Assembly (NCBI GenBank): GCA_021781075.1
Contig: JAJXXN010000162.1
Span: 1 to 6,314, forward strand
Direction of reading: 5' to 3'
Source of the DNA: Acidobacteriota bacterium
GTDB lineage: Bacteria > Acidobacteriota > Terriglobia > Terriglobales > Acidobacteriaceae
Length of the DNA: 6,314 nt
Of the stretch, positions 1-6,314 are shown in pieces (the first letter of the stretch is position 1; each line of letters opens with the position of its first letter). The notes under the pieces are model-generated. The model ran no database searches, was not told the DNA's origin, and worked only from the letters and a program-made list of their open reading frames with translations. The position numbers and the translations under genes are program-made.

Positions 1-546
1 AAGGGCGAAATGACCAAGATGCACAATCATGGCTCCGGCCGCGTGCGTCTTGAGTTCCGAGTGCCAAGCCGCGGATTGATCGGCCTGCGCAGTGAAATGC
101 TCACCGAAACACGCGGTACCATCGTCATGAACACCATCTTCGACGGCTACATCCCCTATCAGGGTGAAATTCCGCAGCGGCCCACCGGCGCGCTCATCTC
201 CGACCGCCAGGGTGTCACCACCACCTACGCGCTCAACGGTATTCAAGAACGCGGCGTGCTCTTTGTCGGCGCCGGCGTGGATGTCTACGAAGGCATGGTT
301 ATCGGCGAGCACTCGCGCGACAAGGACCTGGACGTGAACGTGGTGCGCGAGAAAAAGCTCACCAACATGCGCGCCTCTTCCGCCGACGACGCCATCCGGC
401 TTGTGCCTTACAAGACGCTGAACCTGGAGCAGGCGATTGAGTTCATCGCCGAGGACGAGCTGGTTGAGGTGACACCGAAGAGCCTGCGCCTGCGGAAGAA
501 AGTGCTCCAGGCCAACCGGCGTCCCCGGCGCGGCCAGCAGGAGTAA
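1..546 (+). CDS. typA: Translational GTPase TypA/BipA, C-terminal part (5' end outside window)
   Basis: This is the last 181 codons of a ribosome-associated GTPase of the EF-G/LepA superfamily, which in other bacteria acts in 50S subunit assembly and stress or cold adaptation. The reading frame is open from base 1, so the first ATG (base 10) is internal and not a start. The G domain, with its nucleotide-binding motifs, lies upstream of the window. What remains is the end of the EF-G-like C-terminal domains plus the BipA-specific C-terminal domain. Diagnostic stretches are VPSRGLIGLRSE (fragment residues 21-32), a GE-x2-QRxxGALIS segment, VYEGMVIGEHSR, KKLTNMRAS and the ending ELVEVTPKSLRLRKK. 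These align by memory almost residue for residue with the E. coli BipA tail. The protein ends in a short basic tail (RRPRRGQQE). No terminator hairpin is evident in the 39 bases before the next gene, so read-through is possible. The family assignment is very secure. Confidence 0.97.
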   Translation, partial: KGEMTKMHNHGSGRVRLEFRVPSRGLIGLRSEMLTETRGTIVMNTIFDGYIPYQGEIPQRPTGALISDRQGVTTTYALNGIQERGVLFVGAGVDVYEGMVIGEHSRDKDLDVNVVREKKLTNMRASSADDAIRLVPYKTLNLEQAIEFIAEDELVEVTPKSLRLRKKVLQANRRPRRGQQE

Positions 547-585
547 CATCAACCTGTATTCTGCCGGCGGCTACGCGGCGCGGCG

Positions 586-1752
586 ATGAGGCTTTCAGCT
601 ACCATGCGGCTCTTGCACGTAGTGCGCACGCTTGATCCCGCGCAGGGCGGTCCGAGTGAGTCCGTGCGCATGTTCGTGCTTGCCCACCAGCATGCCGGTA
701 ACCAGGTCGAGGTGGCATCGCTGGATGCTCCCGGCCGGTTTGAGCGCCAGGTAAATTGTGAAGTGCACGCCTGTGGGCCCGGCCGCGGAGTTTACGGTTA
801 CGCGCCCAAGCTGCTGACATGGCTCCGTGCCAATCGCGCGCGCTTTGACGGTGTGATCGTCAACGGCATCTGGCAATATCACACCCTGGCCGCGCGCCAG
901 GCCTGCGCGGGCGTCAGGCCTTACGTGGTTTTCTCGCATGGCATGCTCGACCCCTACTTCCGCCGACGGTTCCCTCTCAAGCACATCAAAAAGCTCGCCT
1001 ACTGGACCCTGGCCGAGGCGAGGAACCTGAATTGCGCCAATGCAGTTTGCTTCACAAGTGAGGTAGAGAAAAATATCGCCGCGGAAGGCTTTCCTTTTAA
1101 AAACTTCAACCGTGTTGTCGTCCCCTATGGAACCACCGGCCCCCACCTTGACAGGGAGCTCGCCCGCCGACTCTTCTTGGAGCACTTTCCTGGGTTGCGT
1201 TCCCTGCGCTATCTTCTTTTTCTCGGCCGTATTCATCCCAAGAAGGGTTGCGACCTGCTACTTGAGGCATTTGCTCAAGCCGCCGCCCCCGGGCTGCGTC
1301 TGGTGATTGCCGGCCCCGACCAAACGAACTGGCGATCGCAGTTGCAAGCCATGGCAGAACGGCTTGGTATCGCAGAGCGCGTGCATTGGACCGGCATGCT
1401 CAATGCAGACCTCAAATGGGGTGCGCTCTTTGGCGCGGAAGCCTTTATCCTCCCCTCTCACCAGGAAAACTTCGGCATTGCCGTCGCCGATGCGCTTTCC
1501 TGCGGCATCATTCCCTTGATCAGTGACAAGGTCAACATTGCGCCAGAGATTCTCGCCGATGGTGCAGGCCTGGTCGCGCCCGATACCGTTGGCGGCTGCT
1601 CTGACCTGATACGTGATTACCAGGCATTGGCTGAAAATGAGTTGAATTTGATGCGCGCCAACGCTCACGCCTGTTATCTGAAGCGATATTCATTGGCAAA
1701 TTCTGTCGATATACTTTACCGTGCTCTCGGGTTGACCAATCAAGCCTTGTAA
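586..1752 (+). CDS. GT4-type (GT-B fold) glycosyltransferase
   Basis: This 388-residue protein probably transfers a sugar from a nucleotide-sugar donor to a lipid-linked glycan acceptor on the cytoplasmic side of the inner membrane. The donor and acceptor cannot be read from the sequence. The N-terminal half opens with RLLHVVRTLDPAQGGPSES (residues 8-26), the glycine-rich acceptor-side loop typical of GT4 enzymes, and contains SHGMLDPYF (117-125). The C-terminal donor domain starts at about residue 208 with FLGRIHPKKG (R215, K219/K220 are the expected phosphate-binding residues), then LVIAGP (239-244). It ends in the ExxxxxxxE-type motif ENFGIAVAD, in which the second acidic residue is Asp302 rather than the usual Glu. 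No signal peptide or membrane segment is seen. The length is normal for the family. The start is uncertain: ATG 586 adds MRLSAT, while ATG 604 gives the usual family beginning and has a weak GAGG at 588-591 (12 bases upstream); 586 has no clear ribosome binding site. The gene lies 39 bases after typA and 125 bases before the export gene. Confidence 0.92.
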   Translation: MRLSATMRLLHVVRTLDPAQGGPSESVRMFVLAHQHAGNQVEVASLDAPGRFERQVNCEVHACGPGRGVYGYAPKLLTWLRANRARFDGVIVNGIWQYHTLAARQACAGVRPYVVFSHGMLDPYFRRRFPLKHIKKLAYWTLAEARNLNCANAVCFTSEVEKNIAAEGFPFKNFNRVVVPYGTTGPHLDRELARRLFLEHFPGLRSLRYLLFLGRIHPKKGCDLLLEAFAQAAAPGLRLVIAGPDQTNWRSQLQAMAERLGIAERVHWTGMLNADLKWGALFGAEAFILPSHQENFGIAVADALSCGIIPLISDKVNIAPEILADGAGLVAPDTVGGCSDLIRDYQALAENELNLMRANAHACYLKRYSLANSVDILYRALGLTNQAL

Positions 1753-1877
1753 ATCTTGATGCGTGATAAGATGAAAATGGGTTAGTAGACTGATTTTTCA
1801 GGGCATTGGAACGGTTTGTGAACAATTCAAAACAGGCTGAGCCGTTTCCATTTTGTGCCTGAGGGCGATCTGAATTT
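1753..1877 (+). other. Intergenic spacer with possible leader or promoter for the export genes
   Basis: This is the only sizeable gap inside the envelope gene set. It is AT-richer than the flanking genes. An imperfect TGnTAAGAT element at 1764-1772 resembles an extended -10 box (4 of 6 matches), but I find no convincing -35 partner. There is also an imperfect hairpin (separate entry). The gap could hold a promoter for the three downstream genes, but the sequence alone does not prove it. No small ORF with a good ribosome binding site was seen here. Confidence 0.25.
1807..1850 (+). promoter_or_regulatory. Imperfect inverted repeat upstream of the export gene
   Basis: TGGAACGG (1807-1814) can pair with CCGTTTCCA (1842-1850) if one T is bulged, giving an 8-bp stem around a 27-base loop. 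The large loop and the lack of a following T-run make it a poor intrinsic terminator. It could be a leader hairpin or a protein-binding dyad 28 bases before the start codon of the export gene, or chance. Seen directly: the complementarity. Any function is inference. Confidence 0.2.
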
Positions 1878-2837
1878 ATGCGTATCAGAGGATCTGTGAC
1901 GAGAAACCTTCGAGTTTCCAGACTTGTACTGGCGGCTTTAACCAGTCTGTCTTGCGGCTTTATTCCGCTTGTGGCGCAGGAGCCGCCGGTCAATGCGGAG
2001 GTGCAAACCGGATATGTGCCCGGACTCATGCCCGGCGACCAGATAGAAGTCCTCTCACCGGACTTGACTGAGGTGCCTGATTTGAAACTCACCGTGGGGC
2101 CGGAGGGCACGGTCAACTTTCCATATATCGGTTCAATCAAGGTCGAAGGCATGAGCCCCGAGCAGGCCCAATCGGAAATTGTCAAACAGCTCGCGCAGAA
2201 ACAAATTGTCAATGATCCGCAGATCACCTTGAATGTCGTCAATGCGCGCAACTATGCCGTAACTGTCATCGGCGAAGTCAAGACTCCCATGCGCTATCCG
2301 CTATTCAGCCCCACCCCACTCTCCATTGTGCTCAGCGAGGCCGGCGGATTTACACAAAATGCCAGCCTGCATGTGCTCATCTCGCACGCCGACGGTTCCG
2401 CTCCGCAGGATGTCGAGGTCAGCCGCGACCTGCATGACCTGCACACCCTCAATGCCCCGGTGCTGCCTGGCGATGTGGTGGCGGTGGTCCCGGCGGGCAG
2501 TTTCTTTGCCGTTGGCGAGTTCATACGCCCTGGGGTTTTTCCGATAGTTGGCACGCAGCACATGACCTTGCTGCAGGCGGTTGCCGCCGCCGGCGGGCCT
2601 ACGCCATTTGGCGGGCTGGGCCGCTCCAGAATCTTGCGCACCGTCAACGGACATCGTGAAGAAATTGTTTTCGACTTGGGCAAGCTGCAGCGCGGCGAAA
2701 TCGCCGACCCGCTGGTCCACACCGACGACATCATTTATATCCCGCGGTATAACAGCAAGGTCATTTCCATGAACTGGTTGAACGCTGCACTCACGCTGGC
2801 CAGCGTCGGCATTTCACTGGCATATTTCTATAAATAG
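1878..2837 (+). CDS. Wza-like polysaccharide export protein (Poly_export plus SLBB-type domains)
   Basis: This 319-residue secreted protein is likely the outer-membrane/periplasmic conduit of the polysaccharide exporter. The N-terminus has a basic stretch (R2, R4, R9, R12, R15), a hydrophobic core at about 16-32 and a plausible signal peptidase I site after A33. C26 is present, but the residues before it (SLS) do not form a good lipobox, so it is probably not a lipoprotein, unlike E. coli Wza. A Poly_export domain spans about 45-125 (MPGDQIEV at 51-58, then the LTVGPEGTVNFPYIGSIKV strand pair). Two SLBB-type beta-grasp repeats follow: about 127-205 (VTVIGEVKTPMRYPL) and about 208-290 (FAVGEFIRPGVFPI), the second ending in DDIIYIPR. 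Residues 298-317 form a hydrophobic helix ending FYK. In Wza the C-terminal helix crosses the outer membrane, so this one may do the same. The start is the only ATG after an in-frame stop at 1860; a GAGGG lies 12 bases upstream, which is rather far. The polymerase-like gene follows after 34 bases. Confidence 0.93.
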   Translation: MRIRGSVTRNLRVSRLVLAALTSLSCGFIPLVAQEPPVNAEVQTGYVPGLMPGDQIEVLSPDLTEVPDLKLTVGPEGTVNFPYIGSIKVEGMSPEQAQSEIVKQLAQKQIVNDPQITLNVVNARNYAVTVIGEVKTPMRYPLFSPTPLSIVLSEAGGFTQNASLHVLISHADGSAPQDVEVSRDLHDLHTLNAPVLPGDVVAVVPAGSFFAVGEFIRPGVFPIVGTQHMTLLQAVAAAGGPTPFGGLGRSRILRTVNGHREEIVFDLGKLQRGEIADPLVHTDDIIYIPRYNSKVISMNWLNAALTLASVGISLAYFYK

Positions 2838-2858
2838 GAATTTTCTCCAGATCAAGGT

Positions 2859-2864
2859 AAAGGA
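2859..2864 (+). promoter_or_regulatory. Ribosome binding site supporting a TTG start
   Basis: AAAGGA lies 7 bases before TTG 2872, an ideal spacing. The next in-frame candidates, GTG 2917 and ATG 2923, would remove the basic N-terminal stretch and lack an equally good site. This decides in favour of TTG as the start of the polytopic membrane protein. Confidence 0.65.
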
Positions 2865-2871
2865 CAGGGCT

Positions 2872-4281
2872 TTGGACAACAGGTTTCTCAGTTCGATCAG
2901 AAGGGAAAGGCTCAAGGTGCGCATGGAGCGCCTTGACGCTGTAGCCACGCTCTTCATGATCTTCTGGATTACCGTTATTTTTCAAGGCGCCATCCGCAAA
3001 TGGCTCTTACCCGGTTTCCAGATTTTGTATTTTATTCAGGATGTGCCCATCTTCATTGCCTATGTCTATGCCATTGCCAACGGAATCATCTGGTATGGCG
3101 GTGTCTTTTATTTCTCCATTTTTTTTGCCTTCATCCTTTTTCTACAATCCGCTCTTCAGGTCATCTTCATCAATTACGATATGGCCGCGGCCCTCATCGG
3201 GCTGCATCACTATCTTTTTTACCTGCCCATGATTTTTCTCATTCCTGCCTGCATGACGCACAGGAACATCCAAAAATTCATCCGCTTCAACCTGCTCACG
3301 ATTCTTCCCATGAGCATGCTGGCCTTCATGCAGGTGATTTCACCCCGCAATGCCTGGGTCAACCAGACTGCCGCCGGGGATGACGTGGGCCAGGCTTTCA
3401 GTGTGGATGGGGTGCTCGCCCGAAGCTCAGGCACTTTCAACTTCACACTGCCTTTCTCGGTCTGGTGCGGAATCATGGTGGCATTGGTCATTGGGGAATG
3501 GCTGACACCGCCAGAGAGGCGCGCCTTCCGGTCCAGGGCATTCCTGATTCTCAACTCGGTTGCCATGCTGATTACATCGGCCACCAGCGGGTCGCGCACT
3601 GCTGTATTTCTAGTCCTGCTTGCAGTCGTAGGCGGCTTTTTTGCGGTGCTCATTCGCAGCAATCTCACTGCCATTGCGGGTTACGCCAGCATGCTCTTGA
3701 TACTACCGCTTCTGGTTGGCCTCGCCTATTTTCTTGCCCCCGCCAATTTGAATACATTGGCAAATCGTTTCACTGAAAAGAGCGACCAGCAGGAGATGAC
3801 CTTCCGGGTGCAGAACATGACCGTGGGTTTTATCACCGACACGCAATTCAGTTTGCTGGGCAAGGGCATTGCCGCAAATATTCCCGCCGCACAGGCGGCT
3901 GCCAATGCCTTCAATTCCGACCCATACCGCGGCGCTGACAATTTTGAATACGCTGAGTGGGACAATATTCGCGCCGTCCAAGGACTGGGCACGTTTGTTG
4001 GCACAATCGTTGTTCTCTCTCGTTATGTCACCAGCATCATCGTTCTTTTCGCGGCTTACAAGGCCTATGCGTTGCCCGGTATTGCCAGTTTTACCCATGC
4101 AATGCCCTTGGCCTTCACGGTTGTGCCCACCTTGGCCATTGGTGACATGATTCATTCCGCGCCTGTTCAGGCACCTCAAGTTCTATACTGCGCTGCCATG
4201 ATTTGCAGTGCGTTGTTATACCGGCGGGAAGCATCGGCTTCCGTCCCCATGCCACTGACGGAGAGCACTGCACGTGTCTAA
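2872..4281 (+). CDS. Polytopic membrane protein, candidate polysaccharide polymerase/ligase (Wzy/WaaL-like)
   Basis: This is a 469-residue inner-membrane protein with roughly 11-12 hydrophobic segments (about 23-38, 49-70, 72-100, 108-127, 136-156, 191-209, 222-238, 243-261, 266-288, 373-398, 403-425 and 434-449). By context and architecture it probably joins lipid-linked repeat units on the periplasmic side, or ligates the glycan. Supporting features are an early QGAIRKWLLP motif (38-47), which I recall from uncharacterised membrane proteins in exopolysaccharide loci; ARSSGTFNF (183-191); a TSGSRTA motif (238-244) like the SR-containing motif of O-antigen ligases; and a large hydrophilic loop (about 289-372) ending in AEWDNIRAVQGLGTFVG (361-377), matching the 'acidic-x-R ... 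G-x-x-G' ending of polymerase loops. Sequence divergence in this class is high, so the exact reaction is inferred. It starts with TTG, supported by AAAGGA at 2859-2864. Its stop codon overlaps the GTG start of the kinase gene, suggesting translational coupling. Confidence 0.75.
   Translation: MDNRFLSSIRRERLKVRMERLDAVATLFMIFWITVIFQGAIRKWLLPGFQILYFIQDVPIFIAYVYAIANGIIWYGGVFYFSIFFAFILFLQSALQVIFINYDMAAALIGLHHYLFYLPMIFLIPACMTHRNIQKFIRFNLLTILPMSMLAFMQVISPRNAWVNQTAAGDDVGQAFSVDGVLARSSGTFNFTLPFSVWCGIMVALVIGEWLTPPERRAFRSRAFLILNSVAMLITSATSGSRTAVFLVLLAVVGGFFAVLIRSNLTAIAGYASMLLILPLLVGLAYFLAPANLNTLANRFTEKSDQQEMTFRVQNMTVGFITDTQFSLLGKGIAANIPAAQAAANAFNSDPYRGADNFEYAEWDNIRAVQGLGTFVGTIVVLSRYVTSIIVLFAAYKAYALPGIASFTHAMPLAFTVVPTLAIGDMIHSAPVQAPQVLYCAAMICSALLYRREASASVPMPLTESTARV
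4260..4265 (+). promoter_or_regulatory. Ribosome binding site supporting a GTG start of the kinase gene
   Basis: GGAGAG lies 8 bases before GTG 4274, inside the end of the preceding gene. An in-frame stop at 4256-4258 limits upstream extension, and the next internal ATG would fall within the first membrane segment. The site and spacing make GTG 4274 the best start. Confidence 0.65.
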
Positions 4282-6314
4282 TCAGTCCTTTGAATTTGTC
4301 CCCGGCACCACAGAAGCCAGAACCATTGTTCTGGCGGATCTGCTGCGTGTCTTCAAGCGCTATCTCTGGCTTACGGCGGCTCTGGGGGCTGGTTTTGCCC
4401 TGGCCATGTTCCTTTGGGCCAAGCACCAACCCAAGCTTTACGACTCCAAAGCCATTATTCAAATCGAACAGCACGAGCTGCTCACACTGCCTGGTGCAAT
4501 TGGCGGCACCGATGAATTCGAGTTGATGGCCAACACCGATATTCTGGTCATTCAATCCAATGATGTCGCCCTCAAGGTCATTCAACGCATGCATCTTGAG
4601 CAGGATAAGCGCTTCAATCCGAGTTACCCCGGCAACACCAACCTCAACGATCCATATGCGCGCAATTACCTGATTGGGCTCTTTCGCGGTGGACTCACCG
4701 TGCAACGCGTGCCACGCACCGAGCTGATTGATGTAACCTTCCGCAGTCCCTCGCCCGTTCTTTCCATGGCCATGGCCAACACCACGGTCGACACATTCCT
4801 TGAGCAGAATTTTCAAAACCATTATCAAGGCACCAAGGAAATTGCAGGCTGGCTGACCGGTGAAATGAACGACCTGCGCAGCAAGATACAAGCCGAACAG
4901 TCGGACCTGCTGGGCCTTGAGATGAAGCTGGGCATCTTTCAGAGCGGCATGTCGGGTTCCGGCTCCGGATCTTCCTCCGGTGGCGCCTCCAGTCAGGGCG
5001 GAATGCCCACAAGCATCTACCAGAATGAGATGATGACCCTGGAGTCCCAGTTGCTTGAAGCGGAAAAGACCCGGCTCAACACCCAGGCGCAGTACGATAT
5101 TCTCACAACTCAAAAATCAGATGCGTTACTCCCGGAGAGTCTCCCCGGCTCATTACTCTTCAACAGCCTTGAAACTCAGTTGACGACTTTGATAGCGCAG
5201 GAAGGGCAAATGGCCGCGCGATACGGCCCGGCCTATCCGCAGTTGGCCGCACTCAAGAAGGAAGAGGAGGCTCTACGGAAGCAAATTGAAGTGGAACGTA
5301 ATAGGGCCATCGCGGCCGCTTTGCAACAGACGCAAGTGGCAGCCGAAGCACTGGCCCGAATCAAGGAGAGTATCGACAAGGCCAAACAAAATGCCATGTC
5401 CATGAACTCCGACACGGTACGTTATGAAGTCTTGCGCGCTCAATACAGTACCGACCAGGGACTCTACAACGGCCTCCTGCAACTACTCAGTTCCGGTGGA
5501 ATTGATGAGGGTCTCAAGGCTCAGAACGTCAATCGCATGTCCGCCGCCGATATCCCCACGGTGCCGGCTTGGCCCAGGGTGATGATTGATACCGTGGGGG
5601 GATTCCTCATCGGGCTTTCCCTGGCCATCGTCATCATCGTCGTCATCATCCTGGTCAGCGACACGGTTGAAACCGTGGAACAAATTGAAGAGACGCTGCG
5701 CCTCCCGGTGCTCACCGCCGTCCCGCTCTATAAGCTTGAGCCTGCCGACCCTTCCGCAACCCAGGCCACGCTTGCCACGCTGCTGCTTCCGCGCTCAGCC
5801 GCTGCCGAAAGTTACCGCATTCTGCGCACGGCCATCAACCTCATGCCCATCCATGGGAAAGGCCGCGTCATAGGCATTACCAGTTGCGGCCCCGGCGAGG
5901 GCAAATCAACCACCGTCATGAACCTCGCGGTGGCCGCTTCGCAACAGAACAAGCGCGTCCTGCTCATTGATGGCGACCTGCGTAAACCCGCGCTCGCGCA
6001 GCGCCTGAAGTTGCCTTCAGCAACTTCCCCAGGCCTCAGCCGTTATCTCAGTGACACGCAAATCAAACCGGAGGATTGCATCCAGCAAATTTCTTTCCTC
6101 CCGGGACTGTTTGTGCTGCCCGTGCAGGACATTCCGCCATTTCCATCGGAGCTGCTTGCGCAGGGCCGCCTCAAGGAACTTCTTGACTGGGCCCGCGAGA
6201 ACTTCGACATTGTTCTAATCGACACGCCGCCAGTTCTGCTCGTCGCCGATTCCGTCATCATCTCCGAGTGGGTGGACATCATTCTCATTGTCGCCCGCGT
6301 CCGCATTGCGCAGC
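4274..6314 (+). CDS. Wzc-like chain-length determinant fused to BY-kinase (3' end outside window)
   Basis: This inner-membrane co-polymerase/tyrosine autokinase would control polysaccharide chain length and work with the Wza-like channel. The 680 visible codons lack the C-terminus, where BY-kinases carry their tyrosine cluster. In order: a cytoplasmic Wzz-type start (LADLLRVFKRYLW, 20-32), TM1 (about 31-49), a periplasmic Wzz domain with long coiled coils (about 190-222 and 250-400), a GNVR-like RYGPAYPQL segment (316-324), a P428/P431/P434 proline motif before TM2 (about 441-461), and a cytoplasmic kinase domain. The kinase shows the oligomerisation motif ExxRxxR (E512, R515, R518), Walker A SCGPGEGKST (537-546), Walker A' VLLIDGDLRKP (562-572; D566, D568) and Walker B FDIVLIDTPP (644-653; D650). 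All catalytic motifs look intact. Oddities: a Gly/Ser-rich insert at 224-243, and PPFPSELL (621-628), where the family usually has PPNP. It starts with GTG and overlaps the previous gene by 8 bases, so it is probably translationally coupled. Confidence 0.95.
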   Translation, partial: MSNQSFEFVPGTTEARTIVLADLLRVFKRYLWLTAALGAGFALAMFLWAKHQPKLYDSKAIIQIEQHELLTLPGAIGGTDEFELMANTDILVIQSNDVALKVIQRMHLEQDKRFNPSYPGNTNLNDPYARNYLIGLFRGGLTVQRVPRTELIDVTFRSPSPVLSMAMANTTVDTFLEQNFQNHYQGTKEIAGWLTGEMNDLRSKIQAEQSDLLGLEMKLGIFQSGMSGSGSGSSSGGASSQGGMPTSIYQNEMMTLESQLLEAEKTRLNTQAQYDILTTQKSDALLPESLPGSLLFNSLETQLTTLIAQEGQMAARYGPAYPQLAALKKEEEALRKQIEVERNRAIAAALQQTQVAAEALARIKESIDKAKQNAMSMNSDTVRYEVLRAQYSTDQGLYNGLLQLLSSGGIDEGLKAQNVNRMSAADIPTVPAWPRVMIDTVGGFLIGLSLAIVIIVVIILVSDTVETVEQIEETLRLPVLTAVPLYKLEPADPSATQATLATLLLPRSAAAESYRILRTAINLMPIHGKGRVIGITSCGPGEGKSTTVMNLAVAASQQNKRVLLIDGDLRKPALAQRLKLPSATSPGLSRYLSDTQIKPEDCIQQISFLPGLFVLPVQDIPPFPSELLAQGRLKELLDWARENFDIVLIDTPPVLLVADSVIISEWVDIILIVARVRIAQ
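4943..5002 (+). repeat. Gly/Ser-rich low-complexity segment in the Wzc-like coiled coil
   Basis: Codons 224-243 of the Wzc-like protein encode almost only Gly and Ser (for example SGSGSGSSSGG at 227-237), with TCCGG recurring three times in the DNA. It sits between two predicted periplasmic helices, where relatives usually have a short loop. It probably forms a flexible hairpin linker. The repeated GC-rich units suggest growth by replication slippage, which is inference. Confidence 0.7.
5627..5650 (+). repeat. ATC/GTC trinucleotide run in TM2 of the Wzc-like protein
   Basis: Eight consecutive codons are only ATC or GTC and encode IVIIVVII (residues 452-459) within the second membrane helix. 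It is in frame, so gain or loss of a unit would change helix length without a frameshift. It may simply reflect codon preference for branched hydrophobic residues. Confidence 0.5.

Noticed and set aside
561..590. GC-rich stretch after typA as a possible terminator
   Set aside because: Short GCCG/CGGC complementarity exists, but there is no stable stem followed by a T-run.
595..1236. Open frame of 213 codons on the - strand inside the glycosyltransferase gene
   Set aside because: It is fully contained opposite a clear GT4 gene and encodes no recognisable motif.
1532..2251. Open frame of 239 codons on the - strand spanning the spacer before the export gene
   Set aside because: It overlaps the end of the glycosyltransferase and the start of the export gene, has no family-like features and no convincing ribosome binding site. 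I treat it as a shadow.
4115..5113. Long open frame of 332 codons on the - strand across the polymerase/kinase gene junction
   Set aside because: It lies opposite two well-supported + strand genes, its translation shows no recognisable domain, and long antisense frames are common opposite codon-biased GC-rich genes.
1..6314. tRNA, rRNA, CRISPR arrays, insertion sequences or phage genes
   Set aside because: I saw no regularly spaced repeats, transposase-like frames, terminal inverted repeats or tRNA-like cloverleaf sequences. Almost the whole window is covered by five coherent + strand genes.

Overview
The window looks like a bacterial chromosome fragment. It carries the 3' end of the translation GTPase gene typA/bipA, followed by the start of an exopolysaccharide or capsule export locus. 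All genes are on the + strand. The DNA is moderately GC-rich by eye. The make-up of the locus (a two-SLBB-type export protein ending in a hydrophobic C-terminal helix, a fused Wzz/BY-kinase protein, and a 'GAIRKW' type integral membrane protein) resembles Acidobacteriota or Verrucomicrobiota-like bacteria. This taxonomic placement is an inference from protein style, with moderate to low confidence. No database search was possible.

Layout: 1-546 is the C-terminal part of TypA/BipA, cut by the window start. 586-1752 is a GT4-type (GT-B fold) glycosyltransferase. 1753-1877 is a 125-base spacer with an imperfect hairpin and no gene. 1878-2837 is a Wza-like polysaccharide export protein with a signal peptide. 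2872-4281 is a polytopic membrane protein with features of an O-antigen/polysaccharide polymerase or ligase; it starts with TTG. 4274-6314 is a Wzc-like chain-length determinant fused to a bacterial tyrosine kinase (BY-kinase). It starts with GTG, overlaps the previous gene by 8 bases and runs off the window end.

Together the four envelope genes fit a Wzx/Wzy-dependent export pathway. The glycosyltransferase helps build a lipid-linked repeat unit. The polytopic protein would polymerise (or ligate) units on the periplasmic side. The Wzc-like protein would control chain length and couple to the export channel through phosphorylation cycles. The Wza-like protein would form the periplasmic/outer-membrane conduit. 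The initiating phosphoglycosyltransferase, a Wzx flippase and a phosphatase are not in the window and would be expected nearby if the pathway is complete. The short gaps (34 bases, then an 8-base overlap) support co-transcription of at least the last three genes.

No RNA genes, insertion sequences, CRISPR arrays or phage features were seen. Nothing in the window is a convincing new system. The most open question is the role of the uncharacterised polytopic protein. The oddest structural detail is a Gly/Ser-rich insert in the periplasmic coiled coil of the kinase.
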